Below, piece by piece: positions 1 to 6,824 of a DNA stretch of 14,382 nt (position 1 is the first letter of the stretch; the number at the start of each line of letters is the position of its first letter). Source of the stretch: Bacillota bacterium (lineage in GTDB: Bacteria > Bacillota > Clostridia > Lachnospirales > Lachnospiraceae). The position numbers were made by a program, and so were the translations under genes. The DNA lies in NCBI GenBank assembly GCA_023415595.1, contig JAEZJW010000096.1, positions 1 through 14,382 on the forward strand. Reading direction: 5' to 3'. The notes beneath the pieces are model-generated. The model saw only the letters and a list, made by a program, of their open reading frames with translations, was not told where the DNA came from and searched no databases.

Positions 1-575
1 AAGCAATTTCGATAGAGGAAGAGCAAAGGATCTTAAGAGAACAGCAGGAAGCAGAACGCGCCGAAGCGGAACGCTTAAGAAAGCTGGAAGAAGAGAAGGC
101 CAGAAGGAAAGCACAGGAAGAGGCAGAGCGGAAAGCAGCCCAGGCTGCTAAGGATAAAAAGGAGGAGCCGGTCAGCAAACCGTCCAACCAGGATTCCGGA
201 AGCCTGTCGGAGTTAAGAAGTGATATTATATCCTATGCCCAAAAATTCGTTGGAAACCGATATGTTTGGGGTGGAACAAGCTTAACCAATGGTGCGGATT
301 GCTCCGGCTTTGTATGGAGAATTTATCAAGACTTCGGATATTCCATACCTCGTGTTTCCTATGATCAGGCAGTATCAGCAGGAATTAGGGTAGATATCGA
401 TGAACGTAAGCCTGGTGATCTGATCTTCTATACGAACAGCAGTGGAACCGTAAACCATGTTGCGATGTACATAGGAAATGACCAAGTAGTACAGGCGGCA
501 AACTCCAGACAGGGCATCATCATCTCAAAATATAACTATCGTAAGGTCTACAGGGTCAGAAGAGTTGTTTATTAA
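1..575 (+). CDS. NlpC/P60 family cell-wall hydrolase (C-terminal part)
   Basis: The reading frame is open from the left edge (first full codon at base 3) to TAA at 573-575, so the N-terminus, with any signal peptide, lies outside the window. The first ~55 visible residues are very rich in Glu, Arg, Lys, Ala and Gln, typical of a charged coiled-coil linker. A Lys/Pro/Ser linker follows, then an NlpC/P60 domain of about 120 residues. The nucleophile Cys sits in GADCSGF (Cys codon 300-302) and the His in NHVAMYIG (codon 456-458). The third catalytic position appears to be Gln (codon 492-494, VVQAANS) where His is more usual. Known members are gamma-D-glutamyl-diaminopimelate or related endopeptidases that cut peptidoglycan stem peptides outside the cell. 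Coiled coil plus NlpC/P60 resembles secreted clostridial and lactococcal wall hydrolases. The exact substrate cannot be told. Confidence 0.9.
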   Translation, partial: AISIEEEQRILREQQEAERAEAERLRKLEEEKARRKAQEEAERKAAQAAKDKKEEPVSKPSNQDSGSLSELRSDIISYAQKFVGNRYVWGGTSLTNGADCSGFVWRIYQDFGYSIPRVSYDQAVSAGIRVDIDERKPGDLIFYTNSSGTVNHVAMYIGNDQVVQAANSRQGIIISKYNYRKVYRVRRVVY

Positions 576-604
576 CTATGATACCTGTGTGATATGAAAT
601 TTTT

Positions 605-670
605 AAGGTTATCCCGTATCCTTATCAGTAATTTGAATTACTAAAGATAAGTGCCGGGATAACCTTTTTT
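605..670 (+). terminator. Rho-independent terminator after the NlpC/P60 gene
   Basis: A long stem pairs 605-616 (AAGGTTATCCCG) exactly with 655-666, followed by a T tract at 665-670. Inside it, CTTATC pairs with GATAAG and AGTAA with TTACT, so most of the 66 bases fold. It sits 30 bases after the stop codon. Confidence 0.9.
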
Positions 671-785
671 GTTCATGACAAGCGAACCTACACTCGATTA
701 CCGGTACATCATGTTCATCGCATATGGTCCGGTTTTTGTATTGACCTTGTTTGCAAAAAAACATATGGAAACCCATAGTTTGCCA

Positions 786-814
786 TTGGAAAATAAAAGA
801 TTATATGGTAAAAT
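786..814 (+). promoter_or_regulatory. Likely sigma-A promoter of the PilZ gene
   Basis: TTGGAA (786-791), a 17-base spacer and TAAAAT (809-814). The -35 matches four of six consensus bases and the -10 five of six. It lies about 60 bases before the PilZ start and after the preceding terminator, so it fits a monocistronic gene. A TTGACC at 741-746 was also seen but has no good -10 partner. Confidence 0.45.
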
Positions 815-876
815 ATAAACATATTAGCAGGGGTTGTATACTTAACGCTTATTATGGGATAGAAGGAGTTCATATT

Positions 877-1257
877 ATGGAAGATAAAGCGAACCAGGAG
901 AGAAGAAGATATAAAAGGCTTCCCATTGAACTGAGTTTGGATGTTGACGAAGTGTTTAAGCAGGACAATGTCATAATCAAGAATATCGGTGCTTCCATAT
1001 CAGTCTTTGATATTTCCAGGAGCGGTATCGGTTTTGTTAGTGAAGCTGACCTGCCGATAGGATATTATTTCAGAGGAACGATTGATTTTGGCAACGGTGA
1101 TTTCTTCCGTGTCGTAATACAAATCATCAGAATGTCTGCCATTGACGCAAAGAGGAATAATTATGGGGCAGAATTTGTAGGCTTAGCACCCTTCCTGGCA
1201 GACAAGGTGGATAAGTATGAGAAAACTCTGATGAAGGATAAAAACGCCACGGAGTAA
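877..1257 (+). CDS. PilZ domain protein (c-di-GMP receptor)
   Basis: A 126-residue protein made almost wholly of one PilZ domain. The c-di-GMP binding signature is complete: an RxxxR motif (Arg10 and Arg14 in RRRYKRLP) near the N-terminus, and the D/NxSxxG motif as DISRSG (Asp45, Ser47, Gly50). The beta-barrel continues to about residue 110 (GYYFRGTIDF, NYGAEFVG), with a charged helical tail. No other domain is present, so it probably acts as an adaptor that binds c-di-GMP and then a partner, for instance in motility or envelope functions; the partner is unknown. ATG 877 was chosen because AGAAGGAG at 861-868 lies 8 bases upstream. The frame is open further upstream (TTG 751), but that part lacks a ribosome site and covers the promoter. 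It is a single-gene unit between two terminators. Confidence 0.88.
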   Translation: MEDKANQERRRYKRLPIELSLDVDEVFKQDNVIIKNIGASISVFDISRSGIGFVSEADLPIGYYFRGTIDFGNGDFFRVVIQIIRMSAIDAKRNNYGAEFVGLAPFLADKVDKYEKTLMKDKNATE

Positions 1258-1300
1258 TGGATCTATACCATAATCTTAATACATAATATGTTTAAATAAT

Positions 1301-1353
1301 GGACGATTGGAGTATATTATCTAAGAAGATAAGATATCCGATGGTCCTTTTTT
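1301..1353 (+). terminator. Rho-independent terminator after the PilZ gene
   Basis: GGAC at 1301 starts an imperfect stem of about 20 pairs. The core pairs TTATCT (1317-1322) with AGATAA around an AAGA-type loop, and the outer GGAC/GATTGGA segment pairs with TCC/ATGGTCC ending at 1347. It is followed by TTTTTT at 1348-1353. Confidence 0.8.
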
Positions 1354-1742
1354 CAATAGACAATCCTCTTCTTAAAAATCATTATAATATTTTTAACTTT
1401 CATATTATTTTGAAATTTGATTAAAATAGAGAAAATAGTGTAGATGGAAAAATTATCATAAAGTCCTATTGACAAAGTCAGAACTGTACAACTTGCACAA
1501 ACATACCGCAAGAACTCCCATAATATGGGGATTTGTTTATTGCAATTTATTTATTATCAATAAGTTATCCACGAGTGAAAAGCCTTAAATTTGAATAAAA
1601 AGAAGTTATACACGTATTTATCCACATTATCCACATTCATAAACTACTCTTGTCGCATGCCAAAACCAGTGTCAATAACGAAAATGCGTTTTGTAACTTA
1701 TGATAAATCGACATGAGCCAACAAAATAAGGCTGTTTAGGGC
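1354..1742. other. AT-rich non-coding stretch with DnaA boxes
   Basis: Nearly 390 bases without a credible gene on either strand. The only open frame, on the minus strand from 1925 to 1698, is AT-rich noise. Besides the DnaA-box cluster (separate entry) I see a short palindrome, CCCATAATATGGG (about 1517-1529), and a weak CTTGC/GCAAG inverted repeat at 1492-1512. The stretch lies between a terminator and the hpf promoters. Confidence 0.6.
1565..1635 (+). promoter_or_regulatory. DnaA-box cluster upstream of hpf
   Basis: Four 9-mers of the DnaA-box type in one orientation: TTATCCACG (1565-1573), TTATACACG (1606-1614), and two perfect TTATCCACA boxes back to back (1618-1626 and 1627-1635). A fifth near match, ATATACACA, lies at 1824-1832, just after a putative -10 box. 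The surroundings are AT-rich. No dnaA, dnaN or rpmH is nearby, so this is more likely an outlying DnaA-binding cluster (regulatory or titrating) than oriC itself. Confidence 0.65.
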
Positions 1743-1771
1743 TTGACTTTTTAATTGTCGGATAATATAAA
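1743..1771 (+). promoter_or_regulatory. Putative upstream hpf promoter P1
   Basis: TTGACT (1743-1748), a 17-base spacer and TATAAA (1766-1771), with five of six matches in each box. It is about 230 bases before hpf. In an AT-rich region chance matches are common. Confidence 0.4.
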
Positions 1772-1784
1772 AAGAGAAAATAAA

Positions 1785-1814
1785 TTGACAAAAATTAAAC
1801 GTAATTAGTAGAAT
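1785..1814 (+). promoter_or_regulatory. Putative upstream hpf promoter P2
   Basis: A perfect TTGACA (1785-1790), an 18-base spacer and TAGAAT (1809-1814). A near-consensus DnaA box (1824-1832) overlaps the expected start point, so DnaA could repress it. Its transcript would carry a ~175-base leader before hpf. Confidence 0.45.
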
Positions 1815-1918
1815 TAAAGGGGAATATACACAACAGAATGAAATATATGTAAAATTGTGCCTGATATAAACAAATGACTGGGGAGGTTTCATATAAATTC
1901 CAGCATTGGCAATTTGGC

Positions 1919-1947
1919 TTGTCACTTTTTCAGGCTTATGTTATAAT
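1919..1947 (+). promoter_or_regulatory. Main hpf promoter (extended -10)
   Basis: TTGTCA (1919-1924), exactly 17 bases, then a perfect TATAAT (1942-1947) preceded by TGT, which makes an extended -10. The expected start near 1954 gives a short leader of about 45 bases. This is the best of the three hpf-proximal promoters. Confidence 0.7.
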
Positions 1948-1998
1948 AAAATCAGCATAATTCATATGCTACTAGAAAGTAAAAAGGAGTTGGGCGTT

Positions 1999-2526
1999 AT
2001 GCGTTATATTATCAGTGGAAAGAATATTGATGTTACAGAAGGGTTAAAGACAGCGGTTTATGAGAAAATCGGAAAACTGGAACGATACTTCACTCCTGAT
2101 ACAGAAATTCATGTAACACTTAGTGTTGAAAAGGAAAGGCAAAAGATTGAAGTTACGATACCCGTTAAGGGCAATATCATCAGGGCTGAACAGGTAAGCA
2201 ATGACATGTATGTATCCATTGACCTGGTAGAAGAAATTATCGAACGTCAATTAAGGAAATATAAGAACAAGCTGATCGACCATAAGCAGGCTTCATCCAA
2301 TTTTAATCAGGCTTTTATGGAGGATGATTATTTTGAGGATGATGCAATTAAAATTGTAAAAACTAAGCGTTTTGCAATAAAGCCCATGGATGCTGAAGAG
2401 GCTTGTGTACAGATGGAGCTGCTTGGACATAGTTTCTATGTATTCCGGAATGCCCAGACCGATGAAGTGAATGTCGTGTATAAGAGGAAGGGTAACACCT
2501 ACGGATTGATTGAGCCGGAGTATTAG
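1999..2526 (+). CDS. hpf: Long-form ribosome hibernation promoting factor
   Basis: A 175-residue protein with the two-domain layout of long HPF. The N-terminal RaiA/YfiA-like domain (about 1-100) opens with MRYIISGKNIDVTEGLK and ends in the basic helix RQLRKYKNKLIDHK; in the family it sits in the tRNA/mRNA channel of the 30S subunit. After an acidic linker (EDDYFEDDA) comes the C-terminal dimerisation domain (about 120-175: VKTKRFAIKPMDAEEA, RKGNTYGLIEPEY), which joins two 70S ribosomes into an inactive 100S dimer. ATG 1999 was chosen because AAGGAG (1984-1989) is 9 bases upstream and the product starts as the family does. The in-frame extension to TTG 1906 would cover the promoter. The gene has its own promoter and terminator, with secA next downstream, an arrangement common in Firmicutes. 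Confidence 0.95.
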   Translation: MRYIISGKNIDVTEGLKTAVYEKIGKLERYFTPDTEIHVTLSVEKERQKIEVTIPVKGNIIRAEQVSNDMYVSIDLVEEIIERQLRKYKNKLIDHKQASSNFNQAFMEDDYFEDDAIKIVKTKRFAIKPMDAEEACVQMELLGHSFYVFRNAQTDEVNVVYKRKGNTYGLIEPEY

Positions 2527-2558
2527 AATTACCGCTAAAGTAAGAACTGATTAAGTTT

Positions 2559-2595
2559 ACAGGCCCGTAAGTATTTTTACGGGCCTGTGTTTATT
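2559..2595 (+). terminator. hpf terminator
   Basis: ACAGGCCCGTAA (2559-2570) pairs perfectly with TTACGGGCCTGT (2577-2588) around a 6-base loop and is followed by a T-rich run (GTTTATT). It starts 33 bases after the hpf stop. Confidence 0.9.
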
Positions 2596-2602
2596 GATAT
2601 TA

Positions 2603-2701
2603 TATTAACCGGATTGGGTTTTGAATGAAGCTATTTTAACCGGATTATGTGTGTGAATGAGACGGTTTTAACCGAATTAAGTGTGTAAAAAATAGAGCTG
2701 G
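2603..2701 (+). repeat. Three degenerate 31-32 bp tandem repeats
   Basis: Three units, 2603-2633, 2634-2665 and 2666-2701, share TTAACCGRATT and a later GTGTGNRAANGAG-like part. TTAACC begins at 2605, 2636 and 2668, so the spacing is 31 and 32 bases, three helical turns. A perfect 16-base inverted copy of the second unit's head (2632-2647) lies at 2915-2930. They flank the hairpin region. They could be binding sites for one protein or the ends of a small foldback element. Confidence 0.75.
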
Positions 2702-2910
2702 AGAAAGTTCAGCCACTATGACTATATTATAAGACCCGGAGGAAGTGCTTCCCATGGTGAGTATTTACATTCGTCGGTACTTAGGTTCTGTCTTTTAGAA
2801 CCTTATGTACCGCTACGTAATGTAACTAAGCGGGAGCGTCTCATCCATGGGAACATTTCCTCCAGGTCTTATCGAATCAGAAGAAGGCTGAACTGTAGCT
2901 CATTTTCTTT
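2683..2910 (+). ncRNA. Candidate structured ncRNA between hpf and secA
   Basis: An imperfect, nearly full-length hairpin without an open frame. Outside in: AAAAAATAGAGCT (2687-2699) faces AGCTCATTTTCTTT (from 2897); GTTCAGCC (2707-2714) pairs with GGCTGAAC (2886-2893); the segment from ATAAGACC (2729) to CCATGG (2757) pairs with CCATGG (2845) to GGTCTTAT (2872) with a few mismatches; GGTAC...GGTTCT (to 2789) pairs with AGAACC...GTACC (2797-2811). The arms are unequal: the right arm has an extra CTAAGCGGGAGCG segment (2826-2838), as expected of a folded RNA with internal loops rather than a simple palindrome. The position beside hpf (raiA) suggests the raiA-motif RNA class, but I assign that from context and memory of that class only. 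No clear promoter was found. The alternative is a foldback mobile element with termini at 2632 and 2930. The strand is assumed from the neighbours. Confidence 0.5.
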
Positions 2911-2914
2911 GGAC

Positions 2915-2930
2915 TAATCCGGTTAAAATA
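2915..2930 (-). repeat. Inverted copy of the TTAACCGGATTA repeat
   Basis: TAATCCGGTTAAAATA is the exact reverse complement of 2632-2647. It lies 8 bases before the -35 box of the secA promoter. Confidence 0.85.
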
Positions 2931-2937
2931 ATTTCTG

Positions 2938-2966
2938 TTGAATAACCTAATTGTAAATGTTACAAT
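2938..2966 (+). promoter_or_regulatory. secA promoter
   Basis: TTGAAT (2938-2943), 17 bases, TACAAT (2961-2966) preceded by TGT (extended -10). The expected start near 2973 gives a leader of about 58 bases to secA, so the large hairpin upstream is not part of this transcript. Confidence 0.65.
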
Positions 2967-3030
2967 ATTAGTTGAACTATTACTCAGGAACGAAAATACT
3001 CAGAGAATGAATGTATAGGAGTGAATAAGA

Positions 3031-5604
3031 ATGGGATTGCTTGATAAGATATTCGGTACACACAGCGAAAGGGAAGTGAAACGATTGCTCCCTCTCGTGG
3101 ACAGTATAGAAGCTCTGGAACCGGAATATGAGAAATTATCCGATGAAGCCTTAAGGGGTAAGACAACAGAATTCAAAAACAGGCTGAAAAATGGGGAAAC
3201 CTTAGATGATATATTAGTAGAAGCATATGCGGTAGTCCGGGAAGCAGCGAAAAGAACAATCGGACAAAGACATTTCCGGGTGCAGCTGATCGGCGGTATC
3301 ATTCTTCATCAGGGACGTATTACCGAGATGCGTACCGGTGAAGGTAAGACTCTGACCTCAACTCTGCCATCTTATTTAAATGCGCTGGAAGGTAAGGGAG
3401 TTCATGTTGTAACGGTAAATGATTATCTGGGAAAGCGTGATGAGGAGTGGATGGGACAGATTCATGAGTTCCTGGGCCTTAAGGTAGGAGTTATTCTCAA
3501 CAGCCTTGAGAAGGACGAACGCAGAGCCGCCTATGCCTGTGATATCACCTATGCCACGAATAACGAACTCGGGTTTGATTATCTAAGGGACAACATGGTA
3601 ATCTATAAGGAACAGCTGGTACAGCGTGAACTGCATTATGCCATCATAGATGAGGTGGACTCCATCTTAATCGATGAAGCGAGAACTCCTCTGATTATTT
3701 CCGGTCAGAGCGGTAAATCCACTGAGCTTTACCGTGTATGTGATATTCTCGCCAGACAGTTAAAGAAGGGTAAGGAAAGCGCTGAGCTGACAAAGATGGC
3801 AGCTCTGATGAAGGAAGAGATCACCGAGGAAGGTGACTTTGTCGTAAATGAGAAGGAGAAGAATGTCCATCTGACGGCTGACGGCGTGAAGAAGGTGGAG
3901 AAATTCTTCAATCTGGAGAACCTGGCCGATCCCGAGAACCTGGAGATCCAGCATAACATTATTCTCGCCCTGCGTGCCCATAACCTGATGTTCAGGGATA
4001 AGGACTACGTGGTGAAGGAGGATGAAGTACTGATCGTCGATGAGTTCACCGGACGTATCATGCCGGGAAGACGTTACAGTGATGGTCTGCATCAGGCGAT
4101 CGAAGCGAAGGAGAACGTAAAGGTCAAGAGGGAAAGCAAAACGCTGGCTACAATTACCTTCCAGAACTTTTTCAATAAATATAAAAAGAAAAGCGGTATG
4201 ACAGGTACTGCACTTACCGAGGAACAGGAATTCAGAGAAATCTACGGAATGGATGTTATCGAGGTCCCGACCAATGTGCCGGTAGCCCGTATCGATCGCC
4301 AGGACGCAGTATATAAGACCAGGAAAGAAAAGCTGACAGCTATCGTTCAGGAAGTAATCGAGTCCCATAAGAAGGGCCAACCGGTTCTGGTCGGTACGAT
4401 TACGATTGAAGCCTCGGAGGAACTCAGCGGTATTCTAAAGAAGCATAATATCCCTCATAAGGTACTCAATGCGAAGTTCCATGAGATGGAAGCAGAAATC
4501 GTTGCTGATGCCGGTCAATACGGTGCAGTCACGATTGCGACCAATATGGCAGGCCGTGGTACGGATATTAAGCTTGGCGAAGGGGTGAAGGAAGCCGGTG
4601 GTCTTAAGATCATCGGAACAGAGCGCCATGAAGCCAGACGTATCGATAATCAGTTGAGAGGCCGTGCCGGCAGACAGGGTGACCCCGGTGAATCCCGTTT
4701 CTTCATTTCCCTGGAGGATGACCTGATGCGCCTGTTCGGTTCCGAACGTCTGATGGGAATCTTCAATGCACTGGGAATGCCGGATGGTGAACAGATCGAG
4801 CACAAGATGCTGTCTAATGCAATTGAAAAGGCACAGAAGAGAATCGAGAGCAATAACTACGGTATCAGAAAGAACCTGTTGGAATACGATCAGGTCAATA
4901 ATGAACAAAGAGAAATTATTTATGCGGAGAGAAGAAGGGTTCTGGATGGCGAAAGCATGAGGGATACCATCTACCGTATGTTAACCGACACAGTAGAAGA
5001 CAGTGTCAATACCAGCATCAGTGATGACCAGCTTCCGGAAGAGTGGGATCTGGACGAACTCAATAATCTGCTCCTGCCCATCATTCCGTTGAATAGGATT
5101 GAGATTTCCAAGGATCCTACGAAGGAAATCAGAAAGGCAGACCTCATTCAACAGCTGAAGGAGGACGCGGCTAAGCTTTATGAAGCAAAGGAAGCGGAGT
5201 TCCCCGAAGCTGAACAGCTTAGGGAGATAGAGCGTGTCATTCTGCTGAAAGTAATTGACCGCAAGTGGATGGACCATATTGATGATATGGATCAGCTGCG
5301 CCAGGGCATCGGCCTTCAGGCATATGGTCAGCGCCAGCCAATCGTGGAATATAAATTCCAGGGCTTCGAGATGTTTGACTCCATGATCGCAGCCATTCGT
5401 GAGGATACAGTAAAAGCTCTTCTGCACGTCAGAATTGAACAGAAGGTGGAGAGAGAGCAGGTTGCAAAGGTAACAGGTACCAACAGGGATGAAACCGTTG
5501 CCAACGCACCTGTCAGAAGAGCCAGCAAGAAGGTCATGCCGAATGATCCCTGTCCTTGCGGCAGCGGTAAAAAGTATAAATTCTGCTGTGGAAGGAATGC
5601 ATAA
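3031..5604 (+). CDS. secA: Preprotein translocase ATPase SecA
   Basis: An 857-residue full-length SecA, close to the usual size. It is the motor that pushes unfolded preproteins through SecYEG at the inner face of the membrane, at the cost of ATP. The Walker A motif is MRTGEGKT (100-107, Lys106). Walker B/DEAD-type DEVDSILIDEARTPL starts at Asp207. The crosslinking/preprotein-binding region follows this, and the second helicase half carries TNMAGRGTDIKLGEG and the arginine-finger region GTERHEARRIDNQLRGRAGR (from 529). The helical wing and scaffold domains fill about 600-800. The C-terminus ends in a SEC-C zinc knuckle, CPCGSGKKYKFCC (Cys841, 843, 852, 853), which binds zinc and, in the family, SecB or lipids. 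Start ATG 3031 has AGGAG 8 bases upstream. prfB follows after 60 bases without a terminator, so the two are probably co-transcribed. Confidence 0.98.
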   Translation: MGLLDKIFGTHSEREVKRLLPLVDSIEALEPEYEKLSDEALRGKTTEFKNRLKNGETLDDILVEAYAVVREAAKRTIGQRHFRVQLIGGIILHQGRITEMRTGEGKTLTSTLPSYLNALEGKGVHVVTVNDYLGKRDEEWMGQIHEFLGLKVGVILNSLEKDERRAAYACDITYATNNELGFDYLRDNMVIYKEQLVQRELHYAIIDEVDSILIDEARTPLIISGQSGKSTELYRVCDILARQLKKGKESAELTKMAALMKEEITEEGDFVVNEKEKNVHLTADGVKKVEKFFNLENLADPENLEIQHNIILALRAHNLMFRDKDYVVKEDEVLIVDEFTGRIMPGRRYSDGLHQAIEAKENVKVKRESKTLATITFQNFFNKYKKKSGMTGTALTEEQEFREIYGMDVIEVPTNVPVARIDRQDAVYKTRKEKLTAIVQEVIESHKKGQPVLVGTITIEASEELSGILKKHNIPHKVLNAKFHEMEAEIVADAGQYGAVTIATNMAGRGTDIKLGEGVKEAGGLKIIGTERHEARRIDNQLRGRAGRQGDPGESRFFISLEDDLMRLFGSERLMGIFNALGMPDGEQIEHKMLSNAIEKAQKRIESNNYGIRKNLLEYDQVNNEQREIIYAERRRVLDGESMRDTIYRMLTDTVEDSVNTSISDDQLPEEWDLDELNNLLLPIIPLNRIEISKDPTKEIRKADLIQQLKEDAAKLYEAKEAEFPEAEQLREIERVILLKVIDRKWMDHIDDMDQLRQGIGLQAYGQRQPIVEYKFQGFEMFDSMIAAIREDTVKALLHVRIEQKVEREQVAKVTGTNRDETVANAPVRRASKKVMPNDPCPCGSGKKYKFCCGRNA

Positions 5605-5664
5605 GGGAAAGCAAACTTCACGATATGACTTAAATATATTATGCAATAAGGAAGAGGTGATTTG

Positions 5665-6784
5665 GTGGTTGAATTAGATCAATTTAAATATACACTTGGA
5701 ACCTATGAAAAACCGCTGATGGAAGTGGGGGATTCACTTTGACCTCGCTAACAAAGAGCAGAGGATAAGTGAAATTAACCAGACCATGGAACAGCCGGGT
5801 TTCTGGGATGATGCGAATAGAGCTCAAAATCTCATGAGGGAACTGAAGAATCTGAAGGATACGATGGAGGAATTTGCACATCTGAGGACCAGATATGAAG
5901 ATGTTCAGACTTTAATTCAGATGGGCTATGAGGAGAATGATACCTCTTTGTTACCTGAGATTGAGGAAGCCCTGGAGTTATTTATCAATGATTTGGAGGA
6001 GCTTCGTCTGAAGACGCTGCTTTCCGGAGAATATGATAAGGATAATGCCATTCTTACCCTGCACGCAGGAGCCGGTGGTACGGAAAGCTGTGATTGGGCA
6101 AGCATGCTTTGCCGGATGTATCAACGGTGGGCTGACAAAAAGGGATTTACTGTGGATATACTGGATTTCCTGGATGGTGAGGAAGCGGGTTTGAAATCAG
6201 TAACCCTGGAGATCAACGGGGTGAATGCGTATGGATATCTGAAATCGGAGAGAGGAGTGCACCGTCTCGTCCGTATCTCCCCCTTCAATGCCGCAGGTAA
6301 GAGACAGACCTCTTTTGTATCCTGTGATGTAATGCCGGATATCGAAGAGGACATCGATATTGAGATTGATGATAAGGATCTCAGAATTGATACCTATCAT
6401 TCCAGCGGAGCCGGTGGACAGAATGTTAATAAAACCTCCTCTGCAGTCCGTATCACTCATTTACCTACGAATATCGTGGTGCAATGTCAGAATGAAAGGT
6501 CCCAGCTTCAGAATAAGGATAAAGCCATGCAGATGCTGAAGGCAAAGCTCTATCTGATCAAGCAGCAGGAAAATCTGGAGAAGATAACAGGCATCCGCGG
6601 AGAGGTGAAGGAAATCGGCTGGGGAAGCCAGATCAGGTCCTATGTACTTCAGCCGTATACCCTGGTGAAGGATCACAGAACGAATGAGGAAGTGGGTAAT
6701 GCTGCCAGTGTGCTGGACGGGAATATCGATCCCTTTATCAATGCATATCTGAAATGGAGTGCACTTAAACAACCGGCAGACTAA
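5665..6784 (+). CDS. prfB: Peptide chain release factor 2 (with programmed +1 frameshift)
   Basis: RF2 ends translation at UGA and UAA. The gene is in two frames: GTG 5665 to the in-frame TGA at 5740-5742 encodes 25 codons, then the ribosome slips +1 at CTT TGA C and continues from GAC 5741 to the stop at 6782-6784, giving 372 residues, a normal RF2 length. The anticodon-like tripeptide SPF (205-207), which reads UGA/UAA, and the peptidyl-hydrolase motif GGQ (250-252, in SGAGGQNVNKTSS) are both intact. GTG 5665 is chosen because GAGGTGAT at 5654-5661 gives good spacing and the peptide starts MVELDQFKY. Homologues lacking the shift would begin further on. Low RF2 favours the frameshift, so the gene regulates itself. 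It lies 60 bases after secA and 40 bases before a CheW gene. Confidence 0.95.
5727..5743 (+). promoter_or_regulatory. prfB +1 frameshift site
   Basis: The classic CTTTGAC slip site (5737-5743) with an upstream Shine-Dalgarno-like run GGGGG (5727-5731). The spacer between the G run and CTT is 5 bases (ATTCA), whereas the E. coli site has 3. Frame 0 stops at TGA; the +1 frame carries the whole RF2. Confidence 0.92.
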
Positions 6785-6824
6785 AATACAAAGCATTTGT
6801 GCCGCTCTAAGCGGAGAAATGGAG

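Noticed and set aside
751..876. N-terminal extension of the PilZ protein
   Set aside because: There is no ribosome site for TTG 751 and the stretch holds a promoter; ATG 877 has AGAAGGAG at good distance and gives a normal PilZ start.
1565..1635. DnaA boxes as the chromosomal origin oriC
   Set aside because: No dnaA, dnaN, rpmH or rnpA nearby, all boxes are in one orientation, and neighbours are hpf and secA; a regulatory or titration cluster is more likely.
1698..1925. Minus-strand open frame in the hpf upstream region
   Set aside because: AT-rich, rich in Phe/Ile/Tyr by composition, without a ribosome site, and overlying the hpf promoters.
1906..1998. In-frame upstream extension of hpf from TTG 1906
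   Set aside because: It spans the best promoter (1919-1947), has no suitable ribosome site, and hpf homologues begin at the MRYIISGKN position, where AAGGAG is well spaced.
2603..2701. Three repeats as a short CRISPR array
   Set aside because: The units abut with no unique spacers and are degenerate; no cas genes are present.
3760..4380. Long antisense open frame within secA (and similar ones at 4435-4908 and 4981-5646)
   Set aside because: They run opposite a strongly conserved gene, resemble no family, and are shadows of secA codon use.
5665..5742. prfB as a pseudogene broken by a TGA after 25 codons
   Set aside because: The stop is inside the conserved CTTTGAC recoding site and the +1 frame gives a complete RF2 with SPF and GGQ.
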